Shown here: one piece after another, positions 36,339 through 45,643 of the stretch
How positions within the stretch are numbered: position 1 is the first letter of the stretch
Layout of the letters: every line of letters begins with the position of its first letter
NCBI GenBank assembly: GCA_037481715.1
Contig: JBBFLD010000007.1
Location: forward strand, 135,759 to 199,758
Origin: Rosettibacter sp037481715
GTDB taxonomy: Bacteria > Bacteroidota > Ignavibacteria > Ignavibacteriales > Melioribacteraceae
Reading direction: 5' to 3'
DNA length: 64,000 bases
Made by a program: the position numbers and the translations under genes
The notes under the pieces: model-generated
Seen by the model: the letters and a program-made list of their open reading frames with translations, nothing else
The model's database searches: none
What the model was told of the DNA's origin: nothing

Positions 36339-38411
36339 ATGAAAAAAATCTTAATAGCTGTTTTAGCTTTCTTGACATTTAATGTTTGCTTTGCTCAAAA
36401 TACTTTAGAGGTATTGAAAAAAGATCATACAGTAGATTCTTCTAAAGTAATATTACCAGATGAAATTTATAAAAGAATCGACCAGGTTATCGTTCAAATT
36501 CTCTCAAATTATCATTATAAAAAACAAAAGTTGAATGATTCTTTATCATCAGTAATATTTGATGAATACATAAAAAATCTTGATAACTCTAAATCATATT
36601 TTTTGAAGTCCGATATTGAATCATTTGAAAAATATCGTTATCAGTTTGACGATTTCTTAAACAATGGTGATTTAAATGTTCCTTTTGAAATCTTTAATGT
36701 TTATAAAAAAAGATTAGGTGAAAGAATTAATTTTATAAAAAAATGTCTTCAAACTGAATTTGATTTTTCAACTGATGAATCATTTTCACCAGATAGGGAA
36801 AAAGCTGATTGGGCTAAATCAAAAGAGGAACTCGATGAAATCTGGAGATTGAGATTAAAAAATGATGCACTTAATCTTATTCTTTCTGGAAAAGATTGGA
36901 AAGGAGCAGCAGATGTTTTGCTCAAGCGTTATCAAAATTATCATAAAATTATTTTGCAGTACGAAGCAGAAGATGTTTTTTCTCTCTTCATGAATTCAGT
37001 TACTCAGGTTTATGACCCTCATACAGATTATTTATCACCTGCTGCATCAGAAAATTTCAGCATAAGCATGAAACTTTCTCTCGAAGGTATTGGTGCTACA
37101 TTGCGTCAAGATAATGATTATACAGTAGTAGCCGGAATAGTGCCAGGAGGACCAGCAGCAAAAAGCGGTTTGCTTCACGAAGAAGATAAAATTATTGGTG
37201 TTGCTCAAGGTGAAGACGGTGAAATGGTTGATGTTATTGGCTGGAGGCTCGATGATGTGATTCAACTAATCAGAGGAAAAAAAGGAACTGTTGTTCGTCT
37301 TTTAATTCTGAAAGCAAGTGATGGACCTAATGCAATTCCAACTGAAATTAAACTTGTACGTGACGAAGTTAAACTCGAAGAACAGGCAGCCAAAAGTGAA
37401 ATTATGAATATTCAGCATGAAGGTTACAATTTTAAAATTGGAGTCATAAAACTTCCATCATTTTATACAGACTTTGAAGCACAGCAGAAAGGCAAACCTG
37501 ATTATAAAAGCACCACAAGAGATGTAAAAGAAATTCTAAAAAAATTCAAACAAGAAAAAGTTGATGGCGTAGTTATTGACTTAAGAAACAACGGCGGTGG
37601 TTCACTTCAAGAAGCTATTCAGCTTACAGGTTTGTTCATAAAAGAAGGACCTGTTGTTCAGGTAAAAAATATGATGAATATAATTGAAGTTGATAGAGAC
37701 CCTGACCCGGAAATTTATTATGATGGTCCTCTTGCAGTTCTTGTAAATCGATTTAGTGCATCAGCTTCCGAAATTTTTTCTGCTGCAATTCAAGATTATG
37801 GCAGAGGAATTGTTATTGGAGAAAATACTTATGGAAAAGGCACTGTTCAAAATCTTCTTGATTTAAATAGACACATTCCAATTGCGAACAAAAAACTTGG
37901 TCAACTAAAACTTACAATTGCAAAATTCTATAGAATTACCGGCAGCAGCACTCAGCATAAAGGTGTTCAACCTGATATTGCTTTTCCATCTCCTTATTCA
38001 TCCGAAGAATTTGGAGAAAGTTCTCAGCCAAGTGCATTGCCTTGGGACCAAATTCAACCTGCGCAGTATGAAAAATACGGCGAACTTTCAAAATTTATTT
38101 CTCTCCTAATTAAAAAACATGAAGAACGAACAAAGAAAGACCCCGAATTTCAACTCCTGCTTGATGACATAGAAGAATTCAAAGAAAACAGAGCAAAAAA
38201 AGTTTTCTCTTTGAATGAAACAATAAGAAGAGAAGAAAGAAATAAAGCCGAAGAGCGAAAAAAGAAAAAAGAAGAAGAAAGAGCTAAAATATCCGGCATT
38301 GATATTAAAGATAAAAAAGAAGTAGAAAGCCAATCATCTGTAAAAAGCGATTATGAATTAAAAGAAAGTGCAAGAATTTTAGCAGATTTAATTTTAGCTA
38401 AAATTGGATGA
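36339..38411 (+). CDS. prc: Tail-specific protease (Prc/Tsp, S41 family)
   Basis: The protein has 690 residues, normal for Prc. It has a signal peptide (MKKILIAVLAFLTFNVCFAQ), a long N-terminal helical domain, a PDZ domain at about 240-325 (EGIGATLRQDNDYTVVAGIV, GGPAAKSGL, DVIQLIRGKKG), and the S41 core with catalytic serine in SASASE (473-478) and lysine 500 in YGKGTVQ. A C-terminal Lys/Glu-rich DUF3340-type region ends it. It degrades periplasmic proteins from their C-termini. AAAGGA before the ATG supports the start. Confidence 0.95.
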   Translation: MKKILIAVLAFLTFNVCFAQNTLEVLKKDHTVDSSKVILPDEIYKRIDQVIVQILSNYHYKKQKLNDSLSSVIFDEYIKNLDNSKSYFLKSDIESFEKYRYQFDDFLNNGDLNVPFEIFNVYKKRLGERINFIKKCLQTEFDFSTDESFSPDREKADWAKSKEELDEIWRLRLKNDALNLILSGKDWKGAADVLLKRYQNYHKIILQYEAEDVFSLFMNSVTQVYDPHTDYLSPAASENFSISMKLSLEGIGATLRQDNDYTVVAGIVPGGPAAKSGLLHEEDKIIGVAQGEDGEMVDVIGWRLDDVIQLIRGKKGTVVRLLILKASDGPNAIPTEIKLVRDEVKLEEQAAKSEIMNIQHEGYNFKIGVIKLPSFYTDFEAQQKGKPDYKSTTRDVKEILKKFKQEKVDGVVIDLRNNGGGSLQEAIQLTGLFIKEGPVVQVKNMMNIIEVDRDPDPEIYYDGPLAVLVNRFSASASEIFSAAIQDYGRGIVIGENTYGKGTVQNLLDLNRHIPIANKKLGQLKLTIAKFYRITGSSTQHKGVQPDIAFPSPYSSEEFGESSQPSALPWDQIQPAQYEKYGELSKFISLLIKKHEERTKKDPEFQLLLDDIEEFKENRAKKVFSLNETIRREERNKAEERKKKKEEERAKISGIDIKDKKEVESQSSVKSDYELKESARILADLILAKIG

Positions 38412-38435
38412 TTTTATTTTCTGCTCATATTATTA

Positions 38436-40346
38436 ATGATTGAAAAAAGAAAAAAAATAAAAAAAGAAAAATCAGATTTTATTGAGAAACCCCGCTCAAA
38501 AAATCCATTCTATTTTTATTTAATTATGATTTCTATACCTTTCCTGTTTTTTATTGCTTTAGAATTATGCTTAAGACTATTTAATTATGGTTACGATTTA
38601 AGTATGTGGCAGGAGGTTGCAGATGGAAAATTGATGCTTAATCCAGATGTTGCACGAAGATATTTTTCAAATGTTAAAAATACTCCTTCTTCAATTGAAG
38701 ATGTGTTTGATGAAATTAAAGATAAAAATGCTTTTAGAATTTTTGTCCTTGGAGGAAGCAGTGCTGCAGGTTACCCTTATATGCCAATGGGCTCTTTTTC
38801 AAGATATATTAGAAGAAGACTCGAATTAAACTATCCTCATAAAAAAATTGAAGTTGTTAATCTTAGTCTAACTGCAACTAATAGTTTTACAATAAGAGAT
38901 TTCATTCCAGAAGTAATTAAACAAAAACCCGATTTGATTTTAATCTATGCCGGGCATAATGAATATTACGGTGCTCTTGGTGTGGGCTCTTTAGAAACAG
39001 GAACAGGTTCAAGAGAAATTATCAATGCTATGCTCTTTTTGAACAGGTTTAAGACAACACAATTAATAAAAAATTTTCTAAAATGGTTTTCTTCATTAAT
39101 TGCAAAACCAGAAAATCCATATTCCTCTGGAACATTGATGTCGAGAATGGCAAAAGAAAAATATATTGCATTTAATTCCGATGCTTATAAATCAGGATTA
39201 AAACAATTTGAAGAAAACATTAGTGATGTATTAAAAAAACTTAACGAAGCAAAAATCCCAGTTATAATTTCAACTGTATCAAGCAACATAAAAGACCAGC
39301 CGCCCTTTGTATCAACAAAGTATAAAAACTATTCAGCTCAAAATGTTTATAACGAAGCAATTCATTTTTATAATCAAGGAAATTTCAAAAAAGCAGATTC
39401 ACTTTTTAGATTTGCAAAAGATTTGGATGGATTAAGATTTAGAGCACCAGAAGAAATTAATTCTATAATTCGTAAGCTTTCTAAAATTTATAATGTTCCA
39501 TACATTGATGTTGATTCATTTTTTTCTTCTATCAGTCCAAATCATATAATTGGAAATAATTTAATGACAGATCATCTTCATCCAACTTTAAGAGGTTATC
39601 AATTAATAGGAAAACTTTTTTATGAAAAAATGAATGAGATGAATTATCTGCCGTCTGATTCAAAACCGAAATATGTGTATGAAGTTCAGGATAGTATTAC
39701 AATTTCGAATTTTATAATTTCAGAACTTGATTCAACAATAGCAGATTTCAGAATAAAGTTATTAAAAAATGATTGGCCATTTACAAATCCTGCAAAGAAA
39801 AAAACGATTGAAGAAATTTGCAAACCAAAAACATTTATTGATACTATAGCTATAGACTATCTTGGTAATAAATTTAGATGGATGCAGGCACATGAATATG
39901 CGGCAAATATTTATTTGAGAAAAAATGATCTTGATGGATTTTTAAATCACATATCAGCTTTGATTTATCAATATCCATTCATCAAAGAAAATTTTAATCA
40001 GCTTGAAATTATGGCTGTTGATTATCTTAAGAAACGGGATTATAAAAATGCTTACAAAGTCTTAATGGCTGAATATAAAGTTAAGCCAAATGCTTTTTCA
40101 GCAAAGTGGCTGGGACAAATTGAATTAAATTCCGGCAATATACTTCCTGCAATAGAATTTCTTGAGGAATCATTTATGTATGACAGCACTGACACTCAAG
40201 TAATTTATAATCTTTCTGGTGCTTATGCATTGAACAAAGAATATAACAAAGCTTTAAAAACAGTTAAGAAGCTGCTTAAATTAGATTCAAGATATCCCGG
40301 TGCACAAGTTTTATACAATGATTTATTAAAAGTTGCAGGCAAATAA
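38436..40346 (+). CDS. Membrane-anchored SGNH/GDSL hydrolase-like protein with TPR region
   Basis: The protein has 636 residues. A basic N-terminus and one membrane segment (FYLIMISIPFLFFIALELCL) precede an SGNH-like domain: IFVLGGSSAAGYPY (nucleophile block), DLILIYAGHNEYYG (Asn block) and MTDHLHPTLRGYQLIG (catalytic Asp-His). Residues from about 480 are helical TPR-like repeats (FSAKWLGQIELNSGNILPAI, YNLSGAYALNKEYNKALKTV). The likely role is a surface or periplasmic esterase acting on polysaccharide or lipid, but the substrate is unknown. The gene follows prc by 24 bp. Confidence 0.82.
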   Translation: MIEKRKKIKKEKSDFIEKPRSKNPFYFYLIMISIPFLFFIALELCLRLFNYGYDLSMWQEVADGKLMLNPDVARRYFSNVKNTPSSIEDVFDEIKDKNAFRIFVLGGSSAAGYPYMPMGSFSRYIRRRLELNYPHKKIEVVNLSLTATNSFTIRDFIPEVIKQKPDLILIYAGHNEYYGALGVGSLETGTGSREIINAMLFLNRFKTTQLIKNFLKWFSSLIAKPENPYSSGTLMSRMAKEKYIAFNSDAYKSGLKQFEENISDVLKKLNEAKIPVIISTVSSNIKDQPPFVSTKYKNYSAQNVYNEAIHFYNQGNFKKADSLFRFAKDLDGLRFRAPEEINSIIRKLSKIYNVPYIDVDSFFSSISPNHIIGNNLMTDHLHPTLRGYQLIGKLFYEKMNEMNYLPSDSKPKYVYEVQDSITISNFIISELDSTIADFRIKLLKNDWPFTNPAKKKTIEEICKPKTFIDTIAIDYLGNKFRWMQAHEYAANIYLRKNDLDGFLNHISALIYQYPFIKENFNQLEIMAVDYLKKRDYKNAYKVLMAEYKVKPNAFSAKWLGQIELNSGNILPAIEFLEESFMYDSTDTQVIYNLSGAYALNKEYNKALKTVKKLLKLDSRYPGAQVLYNDLLKVAGK

Positions 40347-40355
40347 TATTTTAAG

Positions 40356-41879
40356 TTAGAAAACTACACGTGAATATTCATTTTCATTTGGATATCTTTC
40401 ATAAAGCAAAATGAGTTTAACAATTTTATTTTTTATTTCATCATTAATTTGATCCCATGTAAATCTCCAGCACCAGTTGCCGTCAGGTTTTCCTGGGAAA
40501 TTCATTCGTGCATCGCTGTCAAGATTCAAAATATCCTGCATTGGTATTATAACAATATCTGCAACCGAAGAATATGCTAATCTTATCAAAGCTGTGCACA
40601 TATCATCGCCGTAGTAATTCATATAAAATTGTGCATGTTTGAATACATCAGAATCAAGTTCTTTTTCTTTTCTGAAAAATCCACGAGTTGTATCGTTGTC
40701 GTGTGAGCCAGTATAGACAACACAATTTTTTTCATGATTATGTGGAAGAAATCTTCTTTCACCTGTTTTTCCAAATGCAAACTGCAATATTTTCATGCCA
40801 GGGAAATTAAATTTCATTCTTAATTCATTTACTTCTCTTGTTATCACGCCTAAGTCTTCTGCAAGAATTGGGACATCGCCAAGTTTTTTAATAATTGTCT
40901 TAAATAATTTTTCCCCAGGTGCTTTAACCCACTCTCCATGTTCTGCAGTTTTAGCATCTCCTGGAATTTTGTAATATGCTTCAAAACCTCTGAAGTGGTC
41001 AATTCTTACAATATCAACCAGTTCAAATATTTTTGAAAATCTTTTTACCCACCAGTCAAAATTTGTTTTTTCCATTACATCCCATTTGTAAAGCGGATTT
41101 CCCCACAGTTGACCTGTTTTGCTGAAATAATCAGGCGGAACACCTGCAACAAATTCTAAGTTGCCTTCATCATCAACAGTAAATAAATTCCTGTTTGACC
41201 ATAAATCTGCACTATCGTATGCAATATAAATTGGAACATCGCCAATGATTTTAATATTCTTATTGTTGGCATAATTTTTAAGTTCTTTCCACTGCTTGAA
41301 AAATGTAAACTGAATAAATTCGTGAAACTGAATATCATCATTTAATTTTTCTTTCCATTTTTTCAGTGCATCTTTTTTTCTAAAAGCAATTTCCTTTTCC
41401 CATTTTGACCAAACATTTCCATTGTGATAATTTTTAAGTGCCATAAATAATGCAAAATCTTCCAGCCAGAATTTATTTTCTTGTTTGAATTTTATGAAAT
41501 CTTCTGATACTTCTCTTTTTATAAAATTGTTAAAAGCTTTTTTCAATAGATAATATTTATAATTAATAATTTCACCAAAATCTATTTGGTTTGGATTTGA
41601 TGATGGAGGATTTTCTAAATCATTATCTTCAAGTAAATTTTCTTCTTTTAATTTATCTGGACTAATCAACAAAGGATTACCAGCAAATGCAGAAAAACAT
41701 TGATATGGTGAATTGCCATAACCTGTTGGACCCAAAGGTAGAATTTGCCACAATGTTTGTTTTATTTCTTCAAGAAAATCAACGAAGCGATAAGCATCAT
41801 ATCCAAAATCTCCAATTCCATATCTTGACGGCAATGATGTAGGATGCAGTAAAATTCCAGCCGAACGATTGTATTTCAT
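40356..41879 (-). CDS. malQ: 4-alpha-glucanotransferase (amylomaltase), GH77
   Basis: I chose the ATG at 41879: GAGGA lies just upstream and the product then starts MKYNRSAGILLHPTSLPSRY, the family's usual beginning. The longer in-frame ATG at 41912 has no ribosome site. The 507-residue protein contains IIGDVPIYIAYDSADLW, VDIVRIDHFRGFEAYY (nucleophile Asp), PILAEDLGVI (acid/base Glu) and YTGSHDNDTTRGF. The enzyme transfers maltodextrin segments and releases glucose in the cytoplasm. It diverges from a GH13/transporter gene pair, forming a maltodextrin module. Confidence 0.95.
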   Translation of the reverse strand: MKYNRSAGILLHPTSLPSRYGIGDFGYDAYRFVDFLEEIKQTLWQILPLGPTGYGNSPYQCFSAFAGNPLLISPDKLKEENLLEDNDLENPPSSNPNQIDFGEIINYKYYLLKKAFNNFIKREVSEDFIKFKQENKFWLEDFALFMALKNYHNGNVWSKWEKEIAFRKKDALKKWKEKLNDDIQFHEFIQFTFFKQWKELKNYANNKNIKIIGDVPIYIAYDSADLWSNRNLFTVDDEGNLEFVAGVPPDYFSKTGQLWGNPLYKWDVMEKTNFDWWVKRFSKIFELVDIVRIDHFRGFEAYYKIPGDAKTAEHGEWVKAPGEKLFKTIIKKLGDVPILAEDLGVITREVNELRMKFNFPGMKILQFAFGKTGERRFLPHNHEKNCVVYTGSHDNDTTRGFFRKEKELDSDVFKHAQFYMNYYGDDMCTALIRLAYSSVADIVIIPMQDILNLDSDARMNFPGKPDGNWCWRFTWDQINDEIKNKIVKLILLYERYPNENEYSRVVF

Positions 41880-42003
41880 ATAATCCTCATAATTTTTATT
41901 CTTTATTTCCAAATATAATCATTAATTAATTCAGCATTATGAAATTAGATTTGTTCACTAAAAAAAATTAATGTAGTTTTTCATAAAATAAAAAGGAGAG
42001 TTT

Positions 42004-43386
42004 ATGTTTTTCATCTCTAAAAAAAATAATTACTTCAATTACCTTGTTTATATATTGGTTTTATTTCTCTTTGTCGATTCTTTTCCAAAAGAAAAGAAGC
42101 AGCTTGATAAAAGTCTTTTCAATCCTCCAGCATGGACAAAGAATGCAGTTATTTATGAAGTAAATGTTAGACAGTTTACTCCTGAAGGAACATTCAAAGC
42201 ATTCGAAAAACATTTGCCAAGATTGAAAAAGATGGGAATTGATATTTTATGGTTTATGCCGATTCATCCAATTGGCGAGCAGAACAGAAAAGGTTCGCTC
42301 GGGAGTTATTATTCGATTAAAGATTATAAAGCAATTAATCCTGAATTTGGAACTGAAAAAGATTTTAAAGAACTGGTAGAAAAAATTCATCAGCAAGGAA
42401 TGTATGTTATGCTTGATTGGGTTGGCAATCATACTTCATGGGATAATGTATGGACAAAAACAAATCCGGAATTTTTCAGCAAAAACGAGAAAGGTGAATT
42501 TTATCCTCCTGTGCCTGATTGGAGTGATGTAATCGACCTTAATTATGATAATAAAGACTTATGGAATAAAATGATTGATGCAATGGAATACTGGGTAAAA
42601 GAATTCAACATTGATGGATTCAGATGTGATTATGCTGTTGGTGTTCCTTTAGAATTCTGGATTGAAGCAAGAATAAAACTACAGAAAATTAAACCTCTCT
42701 TTATGCTTGCAGAAGCAAGTGAACCATACCTTCACAAAGCATTTGATGCAACTTATAACTGGCAACTAAAAGATATTATGAATGATATAGCAAAAGGGAA
42801 ATTAAATGCACAAGCATTGATTAATCATATCAAAGAAGAAAAAAAGAATTATCCAGAGAAAGGATATCGATTGAACTTTACTACAAATCACGATGAAAAT
42901 TCATGGAGCGGAACCGAATTTGAAAGATTGGGAAATGCAGTAGATGTTTTTAACACTTTTGTTTTTGTCACAAAAGGAATCCCTCTTATTTATAGTGGAC
43001 AGGAAGCTGGTTTGAATAAAAGACTTCGTTTTTTTGATAAAGATACAATTTATTGGAATGACCTCAAGTATGAAAAATTCTTTTCTGATTTAATAAAATT
43101 AAAGAAAGAAAATAAAGCATTGTGGAATGGTAAATATGGCGGAGAAATTAAATTAATAAAGAATGATAATGAAGATAATGTTTTAACTTTTTGTCGTTCT
43201 AAAAAAGAAAATAATGTGATAGCTGTTTTTAATTTTTCATCACAAAATCAAAATGCATTAGTTAATTTTGGAGAACTAATAGGAACATATAAAAATTATT
43301 TTACTAATGAAGTAATGAAAATTAAATCCAATCAAGAATTTAACTTGCAGCCTTGGGAATATATAATTTTAATTAAGGTCAAATAA
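42004..43386 (+). CDS. Alpha-amylase family protein (GH13), exported
   Basis: The protein has 460 residues and AAAGGAGAG before its ATG. A hydrophobic N-terminus (YFNYLVYILVLFLFVDSF) suggests export. The GH13 motifs are MLDWVGNH, GFRCDYAVG (nucleophile Asp209), FMLAEASEP (acid/base Glu237) and TTNHDENS (Asp297). A C-terminal beta-domain closes it. It likely cuts maltodextrins in the periplasm, feeding the symporter encoded 14 bp downstream. The compact domain without an N-terminal starch-binding module resembles small maltogenic or alpha-amylases. Exact specificity is not readable. Confidence 0.92.
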   Translation: MFFISKKNNYFNYLVYILVLFLFVDSFPKEKKQLDKSLFNPPAWTKNAVIYEVNVRQFTPEGTFKAFEKHLPRLKKMGIDILWFMPIHPIGEQNRKGSLGSYYSIKDYKAINPEFGTEKDFKELVEKIHQQGMYVMLDWVGNHTSWDNVWTKTNPEFFSKNEKGEFYPPVPDWSDVIDLNYDNKDLWNKMIDAMEYWVKEFNIDGFRCDYAVGVPLEFWIEARIKLQKIKPLFMLAEASEPYLHKAFDATYNWQLKDIMNDIAKGKLNAQALINHIKEEKKNYPEKGYRLNFTTNHDENSWSGTEFERLGNAVDVFNTFVFVTKGIPLIYSGQEAGLNKRLRFFDKDTIYWNDLKYEKFFSDLIKLKKENKALWNGKYGGEIKLIKNDNEDNVLTFCRSKKENNVIAVFNFSSQNQNALVNFGELIGTYKNYFTNEVMKIKSNQEFNLQPWEYIILIKVK

Positions 43387-43400
43387 ATAAGGAAAATTTT

Positions 43401-44936
43401 ATGGAAAAACCCCGCTTAAGTTTCTGGCAAATCTGGAATATGAGTTTCGGATTCCTTGGAATTCAATTTGGATTTGCACTTCAAAATGCAAATGTAAGCC
43501 GAATATTTGAAACTCTTGGTGCAAACATTGATGATATTCCAATACTTTGGATTGCTGCACCTGTTACTGGTTTAATTGTTCAGCCAATTATTGGCCACAT
43601 GAGTGATAATACATGGAACAGATTGGGAAGAAGAAAACCTTATTTTCTGACAGGAGCAATTCTTGCATCAATTGCATTAATGATTATGCCCAATTCTCCA
43701 GCTTTGTGGGTTGCTGCAGGAATGCTCTGGATAATGGATGCATCAATAAATATCTCAATGGAACCTTTCAGAGCTTTTGTAGGAGATATGCTTCCTTCAT
43801 CTCAAAGAACTCTTGGCTTTTCCATGCAAAGCTTTTTTATTGGAACTGGCGCAGTCATAGCTTCGGCTCTGCCTTATTTGATGACAAATTTTTTAGGAAT
43901 TAAAAACACAGCTCCTCCAGGTCAAATTCCTGATAGCGTTAAATTTTCATTTTACATTGGTGGAATTGTTTTTTTTCTTGCAGTTCTTTGGACAGTTCTA
44001 AAATCTAAAGAATATTCACCAGAAGAACTCGAAAAATTTTCTCAATCAAAATTAAATGCTGCTTCTCCAAGTGATAATTCTAATGATGATTTAATAGAAC
44101 CCAAAAAATTTTTTAACAACGGAATAAAATGGTCTGCAGCTGGGTTAATACTTTTTATTGTGTTCAAATTTTTTATTTACATGGATTATGGACTTGCAAT
44201 ATTCTTTTCAGGAATTTTTACTTTTGGATTGCTGCAGCTGCTGGTTAGTTTTTTTGTGAATAAGAAAAAGTCAAATGGACTTGTTGTGATTATTAATGAT
44301 TTGTATAACATGCCAAGAACAATGATACAATTAGCGTTTGTTCAATTCTATTCTTGGTTTGCTTTATTTGCTATGTGGATTTATACAACTCCAGCAGTAA
44401 CTCATCATATTTATGGTACTACTGATACAACTTCATCTCTCTACAATGAAGGGGCTAACTGGGTTGGTGTTTTAATGTCTGTTTATAATGGATTTGCAGC
44501 GGTGATGGCTTTTTTATTAATTGCTTTAGCAAAGAAAACAAGTCGTAAAACTGTTCATTCAATAAGCTTAATTTGTGGTGGTTTGGGTTTGCTCTCTTTT
44601 TATTTTATTAAAGACCCAAAAATGTTGTTGATTTCAGAACTTGGAATTGGATTAGCATGGGCATCAATATTAGCAATGCCGTATGCAATCTTAACTGGTT
44701 CACTTCCTCCAAAGAAGATGGGAGTGTACATGGGGATTTTTAATTTCTTTATTGTAATTCCTCAAATTACTGCTGCTGCAATTCTGGGATTCTTTGTAAG
44801 AACTTTATTCAAAGGCGAAGCAATTTATGCTCTTGTGCTTGGTGGTATTTCAATGATTATTGCTGCTGCTTTGACTATGTTTGTTTATGATGTAGATGCA
44901 GAACAACATTTGCAGCATAGTAAAGAGAAAGCTTGA
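43401..44936 (+). CDS. Major facilitator sugar transporter (GPH/SLC45-like)
   Basis: The protein has 511 residues with about 12 membrane segments. GFLGIQFGFALQNANVSRIF starts TM1, and GHMSDNTWNRLGRRKPYFLT is the typical loop 2-3 signature of the glycoside-pentoside-hexuronide/SLC45 group. DASINISMEPFRAFVGDMLP follows. AAGGAAAATTTT precedes the ATG. The partner GH13 gene 14 bp upstream and malQ opposite point to maltose or maltodextrin uptake, probably with cation symport (inference). Confidence 0.9.
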   Translation: MEKPRLSFWQIWNMSFGFLGIQFGFALQNANVSRIFETLGANIDDIPILWIAAPVTGLIVQPIIGHMSDNTWNRLGRRKPYFLTGAILASIALMIMPNSPALWVAAGMLWIMDASINISMEPFRAFVGDMLPSSQRTLGFSMQSFFIGTGAVIASALPYLMTNFLGIKNTAPPGQIPDSVKFSFYIGGIVFFLAVLWTVLKSKEYSPEELEKFSQSKLNAASPSDNSNDDLIEPKKFFNNGIKWSAAGLILFIVFKFFIYMDYGLAIFFSGIFTFGLLQLLVSFFVNKKKSNGLVVIINDLYNMPRTMIQLAFVQFYSWFALFAMWIYTTPAVTHHIYGTTDTTSSLYNEGANWVGVLMSVYNGFAAVMAFLLIALAKKTSRKTVHSISLICGGLGLLSFYFIKDPKMLLISELGIGLAWASILAMPYAILTGSLPPKKMGVYMGIFNFFIVIPQITAAAILGFFVRTLFKGEAIYALVLGGISMIIAAALTMFVYDVDAEQHLQHSKEKA

Positions 44937-44951
44937 TGTTTCTCGAAGATT

Positions 44952-45047
44952 GTGAGGCTGTTGTAATTTGTGTTTTTTAATAGCATGCAGAAAAACGCAG
45001 ATTTAATGGATTTACACAGATTAAATTTTGAAGAGAGACAGCCTCAC
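44952..45047. repeat. Long-loop inverted repeat between convergent genes
   Basis: GTGAGGCTGT at 44952-44961 is perfectly complementary to ACAGCCTCAC at 45038-45047, with a 76-base AT-rich loop. It lies between the sugar transporter and the DUF5989 gene, which converge. It may be a transcription barrier or the ends of a small non-coding insertion. Confidence 0.5.
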
Positions 45048-45055
45048 TTTTATGA

Positions 45056-45214
45056 TTAAAAAATTGCATAAATAAATGGAGCTAATGCTGAACCCTGAGT
45101 TAGTATAATTAATCCGCCAATTATTATTAAAAATATTACAATTGGCATAAGCCACCATTTCTTTCTTTCTCTAAGAAAAATCCATAATTCTTTCATTATA
45201 GATATTTTACTCAT
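45056..45214 (-). CDS. DUF5989 small membrane protein
   Basis: The 52-residue frame starts at ATG 45214 with AGAGG 7-8 bases upstream. The product has a basic N-terminus (KELWIFLRERKKWWLMP), one membrane helix (IVIFLIIIGGLIILTQ), and ends GSALAPFIYAIF. That ending matches the DUF5989 family, which occurs next to SxtJ and NodU/CmcH carbamoyltransferases. Here it directly follows both, 10 bp after the SxtJ-like gene. The family's function is unknown. Confidence 0.8.
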   Translation of the reverse strand: MSKISIMKELWIFLRERKKWWLMPIVIFLIIIGGLIILTQGSALAPFIYAIF

Positions 45215-45224
45215 AGATGCCTCT

Positions 45225-45641
45225 TTAAAATTGTCTTTCAGAATATTCTTTTTTGTATTCTTTATTCTTTCTGTAATTCCAATAAGTTAAACTTCCTTTA
45301 TTAAATTTAAGGTCAAGAAGGTCTTTGCCGCTTAGTTTGATAATTAGTCCTATTGGTAATATTATTAAATAAAAAAGAAGTGTTAATATAATGTTGGTTG
45401 TTATTATTCCTAAGATTAAAGCAAAAGTCATCCAGATTTTATAAACATGTTTTAAAATTTCTGGAATAAAAAGAGAAATAGTTAATAGCAAAATTCCTGC
45501 AAGAATAAAGTAGTAAAATAATTTTGAATGATTTAGTAAAAGAATTATGCTGATTAAAAATGAAATTGCTGTGAAAGTAAATCCAAATTTTTTTAATGCT
45601 TTTTTGCTTAAATCAATTTTTTTAATTTCTTCTATTATCAT
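45225..45641 (-). CDS. SxtJ-like membrane protein
   Basis: The ATG at 45641 gives 138 residues; a TTG at 45647 is an alternative and overlaps the upstream stop. Three or four hydrophobic segments (FTFTAISFLISIILLL, YFILAGILLLTISLFI, FALILGIITTNIILTLLFYL) are followed by IGLIIKLSGKDLLDLKFN and a polar Arg/Lys/Glu tail. The SxtJ family is of unknown function and usually lies beside carbamoyltransferase and DUF5989 genes, as here. It may anchor or assist the carbamoyltransferase at the membrane (inference). Confidence 0.82.
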   Translation of the reverse strand: MIIEEIKKIDLSKKALKKFGFTFTAISFLISIILLLNHSKLFYYFILAGILLLTISLFIPEILKHVYKIWMTFALILGIITTNIILTLLFYLIILPIGLIIKLSGKDLLDLKFNKGSLTYWNYRKNKEYKKEYSERQF

Positions 45642-45643
45642 AA

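Noticed and set aside
44952..45047. Intrinsic terminator
   Set aside because: The 10-bp arms are perfect, but the 76-base loop and lack of a T tract make a standard terminator unlikely.
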